A stretch of 64,000 bases of DNA from Neoscytalidium dimidiatum (GCA_037367355.1 CM074700.1:1612001-1676000); one strand, 5' to 3'; positions 23,266-35,757 are shown, numbered from the stretch's first letter. Numbers and translations are program-made. The notes: generated from the sequence alone by a model not told the origin.

Positions 23266-23992
23266 CTACCAAAGCGCATTCCACGCCCTCAACAGAGGGT
23301 TCTTCGCAGGCGGCTGCGGCGGCGCCTCCTCCCAGACCTTGCACTCCTCATCGACCTCGGCCTTCCCGCTCCAAATATCCGCCTCCTCGGGCTTGACGAA
23401 CTTGGACCTCTTGAGGATCTTCCACACCAAGAACGCGACGATGGAGAAGGCGACGCCGAAGTAACTGGTAATGAAGCCCTGCGCGGAAAACGGCACGAAG
23501 ACGTCGAAGCCGACGAAGACGAGGATGGTCAGGCCGGCGGCGATGGCGAGGTAGGCGCCGTAGGGCATGAAGGGGGCCTTCCAGGGCAGCGAGTCGCGCG
23601 AGACGCCCTGGGCCTTGAGCGCGCGGCTCCAGCCGACCCAGGTGACGACCATGGAGGTGTAGGCGATGTCGAAGGAGCAGATGGTCAGGTCGATGAACCA
23701 GCCGAAGACCTCGGTTGCCGACGACGACGCCACCATGAAGGTGATGCACCCGATCGCCGCCACGATGCTGACGCAGTAGATCGGGATGCCCGACCGCGTG
23801 CACTTGAGCAGGAAGCGCGGCGCCTGCCCGTCCAGCGCGAGCGAGTACAGCGTGCGCGAGGCCGAGTACATGTACGCGTTGCCGCAGGACCAGCCCGAGA
23901 GCATGATCAGGAAGTTGATGAGGTCGGGGAGGCCGGAGACTGTTGGGTGTTTTGAGTTAGTGTGGGGTAGGGGAGGGTGGGGATGGTGGTGG

Positions 23993-24024
<32 letters not shown>

Positions 24025-25188
24025 GCCAAGGTTCTGGATGCCGATGACCCAAGGAGAGGCGGCGGCGCCAGCCTCGCCGCTGTCGATGGCACCGATGAGG
24101 CGCGGGTCGCGGCTGGAGCAGATGATGCCGACGCAGAGGGCTCCGAGAACGTAGAAGACGAAGACGCGCAGGAAGATGTTGCGGGCTACGCGGGGGATGT
24201 TCTTGCGGGGATGCTCGATTTCACCGGCGGCCATGGCGACCAGGTCGGGACCACCAAGAGAGAAGGCAGCGTAGAGGACGCAGCTCCACCAGCCGAGGAA
24301 GCGGCCAGTCGTGCCATCGGTATAGTACTCGTGCATAGCGTTGCCGCCAGTCCAGTTTCGGAATCCATAGACATCGTGTCTGGGGTTTCCGCCGACCATG
24401 GTGATGAAAGTCAGGAGGATGAGACCGAGGATAAGCAGGATCTTGGTACAAGAGAAGAAGAACTCGCTTTCTCCATACCATCTGTTGGTGGCTTGAGTTA
24501 GTCCAGTTTCATGTTGGATCATGAGTTGGCTTGAAGCCAGGTGAGAGACGAGACAAAAGGGAACCACCAGAACCGACTTCAGACCAGAGCGAGACAATCT
24601 GAACGCAATCGAAGCGGATGCGATGAGGATCGGCGAAGGGAAGTCAAACACTTACTTGACCGCGAATACGTTCAGCAGGTAGCAGACGACCAGGGCCATG
24701 GCAATCCACGCCGCAGGATTCGCGTCGCTCCAGTACTGCATCACCGTTGCGACAGCGCTCAGCTCAGCACAAAACAACATACTGGCAGCATAGAAATACG
24801 TCCAGCCTAGCATGAAGCCGAAAGCAGGGTCAACGAAGCGGGTGGCGAATTCGTAGATACTGCCACGGATGGGCAGGTAAGTCGACATCTCGGCGACGCA
24901 CAGGTAGCAGGGGAAGACGAAAACGATGGGGTAAATGATGAAGGCGAGCAGGACGTTAAGCGGGCCAGCGGTGCGCAGGTGCGAGCCGATAGCGACGAAG
25001 AGACCGGTGCCAACTGCACCGCCGATGGAGATGAGCTGCACATGGCGACCGCTGAGTCCACGCTTGGTGGTGCCGTATTTCTCCTCGATGCCGGCGTGGG
25101 CGAGGGGAAAGGTCTTGCCGACCTGGGACTCGGGTGGAGAAGGGGAAGCCGTCTCGACGACGATGTCTTCGGGGTCAGGCTTGCCCAT
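23266..25188 (-). CDS. Amino-acid permease (APC superfamily, YAT type)
   Basis: Three exons: 25188-24656, 24481-24024 and 23939-23266 (introns 174 and 84 bp); 554 aa. The ATG at 25188 lies in a strong CACCATGG context; a longer upstream frame lacks an ATG. The first helix carries the family motif SIGGAVGTGLFVAIGSHL, followed by RGSIYEFATRFVDPAFGFML and GWTYFYAASMLFCAELSAVA. The first junction restores NVFAVKWYGESEFFF and the second IQNLGISGLPDLINFLIML, both expected in the family. About 12 hydrophobic segments can be traced to KILKRSKFVKPEEADIW before a soluble C-terminal tail. The protein would import amino acids by proton symport at the plasma membrane; specificity (general, proline or other) is not readable. 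The second intron contains a (CT)n tract immediately after its donor. Confidence 0.9.
23993..24018. repeat. (GA)13 microsatellite inside a permease intron
   Basis: Twenty-six bases of GA on the plus strand, equal to (TC)13 on the coding strand, directly after the GTAAGT donor of the second permease intron. Length variation here would not change the protein but could affect splicing. Confidence 0.9.
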
Positions 25189-26115
25189 GGTGGAGAGCAG
25201 TGGGCTTCCACGCGACTGTTTCGAGCGGTTTGGACTGCGCTTGTCTCTGGCTGGAAGGACGGAGGACGAACGGTATCCTTCAGCAGGGGCTGGTATCGGG
25301 CTGTGGTCCTGGAATGGAGGATAGCACAGGAGCAAGGGAACACCAGCAGTAGCAGAGGGGAGCCGGAAGCATTTTATTTCTCCTCAAGTTACAAGCTGTA
25401 TAGATATCTCAGCCGAGTGCCAAGGATCGGTGTTTGTTCTCGAAGCGCCAACAGCCCGGAAGGAAGCAGGGCGGCGGCGATTACCCACGCGTGCTCCCCG
25501 GAACATTGCGTGAGCGGTGCGATAAGTGCAGACGGGGGACAGCGGAGCTAAGGGCGGAAAAGGGAGCAGTGTTCGGGGCGGTATGGGGAAACCAAGCGCG
25601 GAATGCGTATGCCCACACATTCGGGGGCGCGATAAGATACGGCTCCGCTCTGATATAGCCGGGCGGTGTTTGTCGATCTGCGCTGGTGACGCCCGGGAGA
25701 CTCCCCGAGCGTTATCATGGAGCCTGCTGGGCTTGGCAGGCACCGGAAAAGGCTGCCAAGAGCGCCTCCGGTGAATAAGGCGGCGGACAAATGCTTTATC
25801 GTATCGATAGACCAGTGTTGCCGTATTATTATTACGACGCTCCTCCTACTGGCACCGTGGGAGCTGAACAATATCCGGAAAGCTCTACGCCTCATTCCTG
25901 CATCAGGCGAGAGGCGGCGCAAGGTCGCGTGCCGATTGTTTCATGGAGAACTGAGATGAAATAAAATTGCGTGTTGGAAACTAAGAGCTCACCGACCGGT
26001 GCTGGTATATGCTTCCATAACAAGCGCCATGGATGCCCAAAAACCGCCAAGCCAATCTTGAATTTGCGCAAGCCTCGCCACATTGCTTGCCTCCACACAG
26101 CAACCAAGATGCATC
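25189..26115. other. Permease promoter and 3' flank of the GNAT gene, no gene seen
   Basis: About 930 bp. The frames seen (for example 24979-25551, plus strand) overlap the antisense of permease exon 1 or lack any recognisable domain. The expected permease leader and promoter lie at 25189-25500. Nothing else is supported. Confidence 0.45.
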
Positions 26116-27212
26116 TCAAGCACTTCCGTTCCGACCGTTGACGATATCGGCCTTCGCTCCTTCGAATGTTCCGTATCCCCCACCGTTTTCCGCCGCTCTG
26201 CACGCCGCTCCCTTTGGCTCTCTGATCATACAGTATAGCATGATCGCGTCTCCATCGTCATCACACTCCATCTCCTTCTTCAGCTCGAACCCGAACTTCT
26301 CATAAATCGGCACATTGGGATCCTTCCTTGAGCTCTCCAGGTACGCAGGAATTCCCTGCTCGTCCGCCATTTGCAGCACCTCCTCCATAAGCGCCCTGCC
26401 GATGCCCTTGCCCTGGTACTCCGGCAGGATGGTCACGATGTTGCAGAAATAGTAGCCTTTCTCGCTCGTCCACAGTTGCGCTTGTGCTTTGGCCTGCGCA
26501 TCCTTCCAGATCCAATAGCGGTGAGCGCGCAGCCCGCCACGCCCAAATCGAAGGTTCATGAGGCCTTGCTGGAACCAAAGCAACCAGTTGCTGCACCACA
26601 GGGACCAGGATTCGGGCTGGCCAGGTGGCGTTGGAGGGAGCCACATTGCCGTGCCCAGGACTTTATCAGGCGTGGCAGAGCTTGGGTCCTTCGCAACATA
26701 AAAGAGGCCGTGCTGGATTCCCCAATGACAACGAAGTGTAAGGGAGTGGTGATTCCGAGCCGGATTATACTACTTATTGTAAGTTGGCTTTGCTCGGAAC
26801 GCAGAAAAGGGAAAGTAAGAAAGATTTGTAAGTTTTTGACGTGGATAAGATCGAACATGCCTCGTGGGCCTGTTGAGACCACAGACCGAATCATGGTAAG
26901 CTTTCATAACTCAGATAATAGACTCGATCAAAGGAGGAAGAGTACGACTATGCTGAACATCGCAGAAATATGACACGGCGGAGACGTATATTCAAACCCA
27001 AGCCTTTCAAGGTACTCATGTGCCTCATTGAAATCCAGAGAGATGAAGATGAAAGAGCCAGAGCGAGGAGTGGCAAATAGAAAGAGCAAGGTACGTACCT
27101 GAGATTTGTCGAACACCCAGTTGGAGTACGGATCGTCCTTGAAAGCCTTCTGAATGGTCACGATGGCGCCGTCGATGTCGGCGGAAGTCATGCGGGTAAT
27201 CTTAATAGCCAT
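26116..27212 (-). CDS. GNAT-family N-acetyltransferase
   Basis: Two exons, 27212-27099 and 26769-26116; 255 aa. Exon 1 gives MAIKITRMTSADIDGAIV and ends FDKSQ. The join at a TAG acceptor yields YNPARNHHSLTLRCHWGIQ, then FYVAKDPSSATPDKVLGTAM, which continues into WLPPTPPGQPESWSLW. Motif A, the acetyl-CoA pyrophosphate loop, is VTILPEYQGKGIGRALMEEV, and motif B follows with PAYLESSRKDPNVPIYEKFG. The length and layout match fungal GNAT proteins of unknown substrate. The single intron is 329 bp, several times longer than others here, and both exon lengths keep phase 0. A shorter alternative with a cryptic middle exon was searched for and not found. Substrate unknown; probably cytosolic, with no signal peptide. 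Confidence 0.8.
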
Positions 27213-29540
27213 GATTGCTAGTGGCTTAAGTTGTTATGATTTGAATCTCTTTTTCGCCTATCCCGGATCGTCGCGCTTCGCAAGTACTTCGCCGTAAAAG
27301 CTCCCAGTGCCTGCCATCCACGAGAAGACTCTACGGTCTCTTCAGCGGAGAAATGCGGAGAAGGACGCTAGTATTGACGTCGCCGCCCCGATTGAGACGT
27401 ATATTATGTTAGACGTCGAAGAAAATGCGCTTCAAGAAGGTATCTGGTCTTAGTGAAGGTTGCCGGGTTGGTACACTCAACCGATTTAATGGTGGGGATC
27501 GATTCGCTGCCAATTTCGGGAAAGCTGAGACCGGGAGGTGCGACAGCAAGAGTCAATGTAAAAGCCACCGCAGTGTGAAGTCGGAGGCCGAGAGGAGCAG
27601 AAAGAAGATTGCTGCGTACGGACTAACTGAGATTTTGTACTCGCAAGCTTGGTTCTCCGCTTATCGTTGCGAGAGTGGGGCAAGCGACATCCGCTTAGCT
27701 ACTAACCCCATAGGGCAAGTAGACGCGGAGCGGCTGTTGAACGCGCATTACCATCCCAGCTCGACGAATGAGACACATTTGCGCTTGGATTCCTGTTCTC
27801 CACCATTTTTGTGCTTAGACGTGCAGTGAAGTCACAATCTCTCAAAAAGGTTGGACGGAGGTGCAGATATCGCACCGAAAATGTAGCCATGAGATGCAGT
27901 TGGAGTAAGAGACATTCAAGAGTTCACGCAAGTCCGATTGAGATGCTCTAGATCCAATCGAGACAAGCCTAATCTTTGTCCAATGTACAAGGCATCAACG
28001 CGCAAGGCTATTTAAGGAAAACGCCCTCGCACTGCGTAGAGGAGTAAGTTCCTACTGAGCCCGTTCCAAACAAGCTATAGCCGTGCCCCCGCTACTCATT
28101 CATCCAAGCCCACCGCCGCCACACCAGAGAACGCACCACGGCCACGGCGAGGCATAATCCCGCGGCATAGATCTCGCCATCACCAACCTGCGCGCCGTGA
28201 CCGGTAAACGCCGGCAACTTTCGGACAACGGCATTGAAGGCGGCCCTTCCAGCACCTACCCTTTCAGATAAATTAAAAGAACATAAGCCAAAAACAATGT
28301 TGCGACGGCCTATACAAACCCCGCGGCCCGTGTTGAATTGCCGTATATAGAAGAGGTGAAAGCTCGGACGTAATGTCCACTAAGTCCACACCATTGAACG
28401 CTCTTGAAGACTACCGGTCTCGCACAACGTCCAAGCAACAGAGGTCTCTTTCGTACGATAGCATAGCATTGGAAGATTTGATTAAGCGACAAGAGACAGG
28501 TCTTGGCGCGCTCTGCATCTTTCCGCTGCATGTGTAAGCGTCGCGGAAAAGAGGGTCGAGAATGCGCCAACCCCAAAAGAAGATTTTGAATAGTTTCTTG
28601 TCCCGCCGCAACAACTCCCGGGGACCTTCGTAAGGACAGCGGTGCCCGAAAACCACTGATGCAATCTCACATCACGCCGCCTAAACTCTATTCAATAGAC
28701 CTTTGGGAACGCCTGGCCAACACTTCTGCCCACCCTCCTTTGCCCCACTGCTTCGCAACACGAACTCATGATGTAGCCAGCGTGATGCTACGATACACAG
28801 CCCAGCGACGCGTGACGTACGCCCGTACACCACAGGATACCTGACTAGCCAGCACTAGGCCGCAAGTTTCGTTTCACCAAGAGCCAACCTGGTCCGGAAC
28901 GCATCAACTCCGCCCCCCTTCCAAGCCTCTGATCTGGTCTTGTCCGTTCTTGTCCGTTCTCGTCCCCTCCCCTTTCGACCCTTCGGAGGACGTGCTTCCG
29001 GCTACGTGCTTCTTGGTGTAAATGCAGCACAAGCAGAAAATTGATGATCCACGGAGCCAATCAGACATGCCAAGTCATGCGTAGTATTTGATTTCTTTAC
29101 CTCTTCCCATTCCTGAAAGGCCGAAAAAGGACAAGTACGCTACAACACAAAAGGTATCAAGTAGGTATCAGACACCACTAAAAACCCAACAATCGACCCA
29201 ATACCATGCCAAACAGAGAGGAAAAATGCGGGTCCGGTGGGGAATTCATCAATGCGTCCAGAAAAACAACACACAATGATATCCCAACCAGGAAAAGACG
29301 AGTACGCACGAACCTTTACATGCCTCATACGGCCGATTCTTTCGTCCAGTAAGCCCTCAGATGTCATTCCACCCCACCCCCAATTCCAAATACTGTCATC
29401 CAATCCATCCACTACTCACGGGTACCATCCATTCCGAACCATTCGCGATTCCAAGAGGGGGAGAGGGAGAAATTGTGTCAGAGAGATAGAGAGGAAAGCA
29501 GAGACACGCCCAAGAGATGCGCGAAACATACCGATTTCAG

Positions 29541-29578
<38 letters not shown>

Positions 29579-29718
29579 GAGCGAGGGAGTAACGCAGGTA
29601 AAAAGGAAACAACGCCGCCATTAACAGCTCATCCTGTTCCCATATGTAAAGTAAATGACATTTCCGGTACCCATTGCCAAATAGGATTAAAGCCCCCTCA
29701 TCAAAAATTTTACAGCAT
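27213..29718. other. Gene-poor 2.5-kb region
   Basis: No gene can be supported. The longest plus-strand frames (27425-27829, 29237-29809) have no domain, and the latter runs through a GA microsatellite. On the minus strand about 28091-28375 there is an unbroken frame ending RSLVWRRWAWMNE that lacks an ATG and could be a gene remnant. A clear promoter function is only likely at the left end, ahead of the GNAT gene. Confidence 0.5.
29543..29574. repeat. (GA)16 microsatellite
   Basis: Thirty-two uninterrupted bases of GA, followed by GAACGAGAGCGAGG, which looks like decayed repeat. It lies about 145 bp downstream of the stop of the membrane-protein gene and so may be in its 3' flank. Confidence 0.92.
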
Positions 29719-31654
29719 TTACAGCGCTGAGGGAATCATATGCGCGTCCAGCACCTCGCTGGGGACCAAGCTGCCCCGGGGGATCTGGACCTCAGTGCCA
29801 GGATGCTGACGGAAGACCGTCGCGTCGCTGTACGAGGTGGGATGGCGCTGGTGCTGGGGTGCGGGCGGCTGCGGCTTGAAGCGGCTGGGCACCGAAGGCA
29901 CCTCTGGGACGTCGTTGGCGGCGTTGTACTCCTGCTGCCAGCCGGGCTGGCCTTCGTCGACCTGACCCAGGCCGCCGTTGGTGCTGGTGCTCTGGCGGTA
30001 CGACCAGTGCGGCTGGTTGCGCAGCTGCGTCGACGGGATGCGTCCGGCCTGGTTGCCGACCCACGAGTCGACCGTGCGGAATCGAGCCACGCTGCTTGCC
30101 GTCGTGGCGATGCTGATGCGGCCGTTCTCCGCCGGCGTCGTAGGCTCGATGGGCGTGGGTGGTGCTTGAGACGATTGGGTCCAGCTGAAGTGGCTCTCGT
30201 AGTTGGGGCCTCTGTTGGTGGTGAAGCGCCGGCTTGCGGTGAAGTTTTGATAGGTCGGGCCGGGAGCTTCGGGCGAGACGATATCATTGCGCTCTGAACT
30301 GTAGCGGCTTGGTGCTTGGCTGCCCTTGTACGACGCCGACCTCTGGATGGGAAGGGAGGGGGGAGAATCACTGTAGCTGCTCGATTGGCGCGGTACTTGA
30401 GTTTGCAAGGGCAGAAGCGTTGGTGAGCTTGAATTACGGGAATGGGCGTTGGAGGTCGCCCGTGATAGACCTTGAGGTGGCGTAGTTTCTTCAAGGAAAC
30501 TACGGTTGGACGCCTTAGGCGTACTAGGTTGACGACCTAGAAAAGGGCTAGTGCGGAATGCGTAGTCAGCATTGATAAGAGCTTGAAACAACGAGCATAA
30601 TGGTGGAGAGAAACAAATCATGCAGGCAAATTAGAGGCACTTCAACTTACCCAAGGTAGTCACGTTGGCCACCAGGCCCTTGTGAGGAGACACTGTCGAA
30701 CCTCAACAAAGAATTTTGCGGAGGTTGCGGAAGGGAGTACCGCTCCTTATCATCTGAGGCGTAAGAAGGCATGCGGTGGATTGATGGCTTGGCAATATCA
30801 GCAGTTCGGTCTGGTCGACCACGGCTTCGCCTTGACATTTGCACTAAATCACGGAAGGTGAGACCCTTCTTGCGCATGGTGTAAACACCCCAGATTACCA
30901 TCACGATGAGCAACGTTGCACCTGGACTAGATTAGAAATAGTCGAATGGAATGTTGCGGATCAGGGATGACAGACCAATTGAGCCAGCGGCAATGAGAAG
31001 GTGCTCAGTTGACTGCGAGATACCAGATCGCGGCGGTCTGGGTGGGGGCCCGGACATGACCAAGACTTCACCAGATTGCTGGGCCCCATCCGCGCTACTA
31101 GTGCCGGTAGGAAATGAGGGATCGGGTGATAATTCAGCAGCGGCGGTGGCAGAAGCGCTGGTGGGCTTTGGACTAAGGGAATTCAAAATAGATTCAACGG
31201 GATCTTCGTCGGAATCGCTGTCCTCTTCTCTGCCAGTCGGGGCAAAGGTGGAAGTTGGGGCTGGACCGAGAGCGGTTGACAAGGTCGAAGACAGCTGTAT
31301 GGATGCAGGCACAGTCGTCGAAGGCAGCGCACTGGTTGGAGCGGGGACTGTTGGCGAGGGCACGGGAGAGGTCTCGAGAGATGAGGCTCCTGATGAACTG
31401 GCCACACTTTCGTCGTCCTCGCCGTCTGCTTCGTCGTCGGAAGATGACTCCAGGCCTTCTGGCTCCAGATCGGAATCCTCGCCCCCTACATCCGTGTCGC
31501 TGGGTGACTCTGGTGGCTCCGGCGGTTCTACCTGCGCACCTCGCTGGGCAATTGCGGCCAATTTGGCGGCGAGGGTCTCGCGCAGCTCCAGGGCCGGGCC
31601 ACCGTATTGTGATCTGCGGATCGACCCGCCGGTGGGAGGGCGTCGAAGTGGCAT
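29719..31654 (-). CDS. Serine-rich single-pass membrane protein, unrecognised family
   Basis: Three exons: 31654-30976, 30921-30651 and 30547-29719 (introns 54 and 103 bp); 592 aa. I do not recognise the family. The N-terminal 215 residues are Ser/Pro/Asp/Glu-rich and disordered. The first junction builds one transmembrane helix (about residues 217-240, from LLIAAGSIGATLL to VMVIWGVY), followed by a basic RKKG stop-transfer. The rest is Ser/Pro/Gln-rich with many short polar runs (SSYSDSPPSLPIQRSASYKG) and possible phosphorylation sites. The layout, a Ser-rich segment before a single helix and then a basic tail, recalls fungal wall-stress sensors such as Mid2/Wsc, but there is no signal peptide or cysteine domain. 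The third exon's acceptor (ACTAG) was chosen because it is the only one in phase after a GCTGAC branch site. Medium confidence in the model, none in a function. Confidence 0.72.
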
Positions 31655-33835
31655 CTTGATGATGGCGGGAGAGGTTGCTTCGCGTCGGCTCCGCTCGTTC
31701 GTCGCTACCGAGTTCCCGGTCTTTCCAACACCATGCCTTTATCGAAGATTTCGCGGGCGAGGACAGAGCGGCTACCGGACCTGGAAGACGGAGCCGCAAA
31801 AGAGAGACGGACGGAGATTATTACAAGAGAAATGGCAGACCGGCTGCAGTAAAGTCAAATGTGATAAAAAAAAAAAAACCACTTCCGAATGAGTGACGAC
31901 GTCTGGCGCGTAGTGGAAGAGAAGTAAAGAGGGAAGGCGAAAGTAGGTTGACAGGGCTCGGCGCGGGAGCGTCAGCGGGCGCAAGAAGGTTGAGCAGGTG
32001 GGCGGGCGGGAGTGGAATATGAGGAGCCGCACGGAGCAGCAGCTGGCGACAACAGTGGCGACGAGAGGCGTTTGGGCCCCTCGGCGGCGGGGATGATTTC
32101 TATGCGCAACATCACGGCGATCCGAGGCGAGCATCAGGGACACAGTTCTGCCCAGACCGGTGGTGTCGCGGACCGCCCCTAGGCGGCGCAGGCGGCGTTT
32201 CAGGTGCTCACAGCGGCAGTCTCAGCGCCTGCTGCCGCGAACCACCAAGCTGAGGCCCCTGCCCGCACCCTCCGTCCCTCAGTGACGATGAGCCGAGAAA
32301 GCTTGAGATGCGCGCCTCCACCAACCACCCGCACCGGTGTTTGCATCCTCCATCTGCCATCTGCGCCTCGGCGATACGGGCCTCATCTCGGCGCTGTCGC
32401 TCAGGTCCGCTGCGCATCTCCTTCTCCGCCGCCCTCTTGCCTCATCCGGCCGCCCTGCCCTGTTTCCATCCTCCGCCGCCCGTTTCACGACGCTGCGCAA
32501 AACATCTAAGACGTCGCTTGCTCGCTCGCGAACTCTGTTAGGCGCCGGCGCCTGTCTGCCAATTCTTCCGGGCCTCGTGTGTCAAGTAGACAGACGGAGG
32601 AACATCGCTCGCCCAAGATGGGCAAAACACGACGGAAATCAGCACGCTTGGGCGGATCAGGCTTGGGGAATATTCTCAAATTTCGTCCAGTCGCAGCTGC
32701 TGGGCTCGGCATGCGAGACGAATTGCGCTGCTTATTTTCTCCAGCTCGTCCTGGGTCCCTTGTCGCCGGCTGGTCTGTCGTGCTGCCGGAGCTTCCCGCA
32801 GGCCTTAATACCCGGGATATAGCTGCACGCCAACCGAATCTGTTTATGCTTGGTTTTATGGCTACAAGAGCTTGCCGGCTTCGTTACTCGTCGACGATAC
32901 CTGCCTCTTGGCCGCCAAGCGTTAATTGATTGCAAGTGAACCTTCGCAACCCCGCGTTGTGCTGCTCGCCTGAGCTCCGCCAGCCTTGCCCGTCGTCATC
33001 GCGAAGTCGTCAAGAGCTCACCTGGAAAGCGCGCATTCGCTGTGCGCTGCCACCGTACAGACTCGATGCTGCGGATGACGAGCGAGATTAGAGGAGATGG
33101 CTGTGCACACGAATTGGGGGAAGGAGCCGAATCCCTTTGATGACCCGGCTGCACCGGCGGCTCCACCCTCACGATTAGATGCCCGTAATCACCTCATACA
33201 AAATGACGCCTGCCGCCCTCACCTCTGTCTGAGTCTCGCATTCTTTCTGCTTCTGCTTGCCATGCATACATGCTCCGCATCGTCGCTTACACCAGCTGGC
33301 CGACTACATAATCAAGTTTGCCTTGCATCCGGAACCGCTTCTGCATTGCGTTAGGCATCCGACCCCGAATTTAGAAACCAACTCAGCCCTACGCTAGCTC
33401 CTCGCGCGCTGCCTCCTCCTTTTCCTGCTGCTTCCCGCTGTCCTGCGCCAAGCGGAGACGAGCGTCATTCTTTTGCCATCGACTTACCAATCCAAAGCGC
33501 GTGAGAGACCCTTCGATCGGCACGCGTTTGTCCCTCCTTGCACAACGCGCGCGCGCGCAGTCCCCGCAGCAAGCAGAGATTGGGGCGCAGCGGGTGAGGA
33601 TTAGGTAGCATGGCAGAGTTGAGAAAGGCCAACACGGACACAACTTATATATCACACCATCGCTCGCATTGGACATAGCCGCCCATCTTTCCTTCATTTC
33701 CCACCAAGCGCATTGCAGTCGAAACAAAAGAAGAAGGCAAGGAGGGGAAAAGAAAAAGAAACTCGAAACATTCCGCGCCTTACCGTTTCTCCACCTTAAC
33801 CCTTCTCTCCCTTTGACAAATACTTGCAAATCACC
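31655..33835. other. Long intergenic region between divergent genes, no gene supported
   Basis: 2.2 kb, very GC-rich in the centre. The longest plus-strand frame (32337-32822) has an Arg/Leu/Ser-rich start like a mitochondrial presequence, but it begins without an ATG and has a stop upstream. A 12-base poly-A (31866-31877) and a CG alternation (33546-33558) occur here. A TTATATAT sequence at 33645-33652 may be the TATA element of the NmrA-like gene. Confidence 0.45.
33546..33558. repeat. Short (CG)n tract
   Basis: Thirteen bases of strictly alternating C and G, a candidate for Z-DNA formation, about 280 bp upstream of the NmrA-like start codon. Function, if any, is unknown. Confidence 0.7.
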
Positions 33836-34926
33836 ATGTCCGGCAAAGCACCAGTCGAATATCTCATCACCGGCGCCACCGGTGGCCTCGGCCAAGCCAT
33901 CTTGTCAACGCTCCTCAGATCCGGGGTCCCGACGTCGCAGATCGCCGTGGGCTCGACGCGCGACCATCTGGGCTCGACGTACGAGGCGCGCGGTCTGCAA
34001 TTCCGACACACCGACTTCGAGAACATCACCTCGCTGATGCGCGCCTTCCAAGGCGTCAAGAAGCTGTTCTTCGTCTCGACAAACACGTTCGACAACGAGA
34101 AGCGCAAGCAGCAGCACCGCAACGTCGTGACCGCCGCCGAGCAGGCCGGCGTCGGTCGCGTTTACTACTCCAGCCTTGCCATTGGCGGGGTTGACGGTCA
34201 GCCATGGGACATCCCGCTGATGGAGGCACATTTGGCGACCGAGAAGATGCTACGGGAGTCGCGATTGGTTTGGACTTCGGTACGAGAGGGGATCTACGCT
34301 GACGCCTTTCCTGCATTTTTGAATTGGTATCCCAAGGATCCGGAGCAGGTCCTGTATCTGCCGTGCGACGGCGAAGTTGCTTTTGCGCTGCGAGATGAAC
34401 TGGGTGAAGCGACGGCGAAGCTGATGATCAGAGGTGGTTTCGAGAAGCAGAATGTAAGCAGTGATTTGGGTTTCCTTTCCACTTCGGTCCCCCAGTGATT
34501 GTCCAGCGCATCCGCTGATCATCCTCCCCGCAGGTCCTACTCACGGGTCCGCGCGCCGTGAAACTTTCCTCTATCGTGAGCGTCATCAATAAATCCACCA
34601 ACCGAGCGGTCCGGATAGAATACGTCTCAGACGATGAATACGTCAAGCGCAACGCGGCGAAGGATATAGGTGGCAAGTCCGAGGAATTTTTCCGAAACTG
34701 GGCAGCGTACCTCCACTCAATGGAGGCGGGAATGACAGCAACTGTGTCGCCAGTGATGAGCGAGCTTCTAGGGCGGCCGGCGAAGGATGGCGAGCAAGCG
34801 ATCCAGCTACTTCTACAACGTGACAGGGACTACACATGGCATCAGAACTACGCCAACCAGGGGAAGAAGGGTCGGGCCAAGGGTACCATTTCCGAATTCT
34901 TCAAAATGGGATGTTGCTTTGTCTGA
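33836..34926 (+). CDS. NmrA-like NAD(P)-binding protein (atypical SDR, QOR2-like)
   Basis: Two exons, 33836-34453 and 34534-34926, joined by an 80-bp phase-0 intron; 336 aa. The N-terminus VEYLITGATGGLGQAILSTL is an extended Rossmann GxxGxxG loop. Next come SQIAVGSTRD (cofactor discrimination), MRAFQGVKKLFFVST and HRNVVTAAEQAGVGRVYYSS, and then VWTSVREGIYADAFPAFLNW, all typical of NmrA-like/QorB quinone-reductase relatives. There is no complete YxxxK pair in the usual position, as in other atypical SDRs. The ATG (TCACCATGTC) follows a pyrimidine-rich leader. The C-terminus ends MGCCFV, containing a Cys pair. Whether it reduces quinones or acts as a redox-sensing regulator cannot be told from sequence. 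Confidence 0.85.
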
Positions 34927-35757
34927 GATGTGCAGTAGGTCAGCAGTAATGTTCTGAGGGTGAGTTCGGCAGCCAAGCAAGGCTGAGACGGCAGTTTTTG
35001 TTGGAGGATTAGCGCAATTTGGAATTTGGATCTACTTAATCAGGCGGGGGCGGGGTGGAAGGAGCAGAGAAACTAATGAGATGATTCCCCAGTAGTGTCA
35101 TGCAAAGAGATATCACAGGAGTGACGGGCGAGAAAACAAGCTTCGGACTGCTGGGCCCTTTCTTGGTGGTGCCTTGGCAGTCCTGCCCATTTCTCGTGGC
35201 CGGACCTGATTTTCCTCTCTCGGCCACAATTTTCCTATGCGCTCCGCCGTGGACTAGCGCCGAGAGTCCCCGCGGATTAGTCTCGGTGGAGAGAATCGGT
35301 GCCAGTAAATCACCTTCATGCCCCTCCATACCCCACTTGGTCGTGCGCCTCCACGCCTTGGACCTTCCCTCCCACATCGCGGGAAATACCTGCCACGGAC
35401 TTAACGGCACGTCACCGGGCACTAGATACGAATCTGGACACCGGCCATCGGCTTTTGAGTTCCTGTGCGCAAAGCATTACCCTCTGTCATCCCAAGAGCG
35501 TATCCAAGTGGAGGTTGGTCCGGGGGTGGTTTGTAATAGCAAGCTGATGCCATCGACTCACCAGTTTGCCGTGCTTTAAACCCGGCTTCCAAGGAATTGA
35601 ACAAGAAGAGGGCAAGCTTTTCGCCACACGAGCCGGCAATAAAGAGATCCTCCTCGTCCCCCCATTTGAGATTCACATCTGAAACGCCGTATACCCTCCT
35701 CACTCTTTCCTCTTTTGACCAATCAGCCCTACTGCTACACGAACACCGCACGCGACC
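34927..35757. other. Intergenic region, no gene seen
   Basis: About 830 bp between two plus-strand genes. The open frame at 35100-35579 has no recognisable domain. The last 150 bp is the probable promoter and leader of the next oxidoreductase gene. Confidence 0.45.

Noticed and set aside
28091..28375. Open minus-strand frame ending in a hydrophobic, Trp/Arg-rich tail
   Set aside because: It lacks an ATG and a convincing upstream exon. A gene remnant is possible but I cannot support it.
32337..32822. Frame resembling a mitochondrial presequence
   Set aside because: No ATG starts it, a stop lies just upstream, and no conserved mature domain follows.
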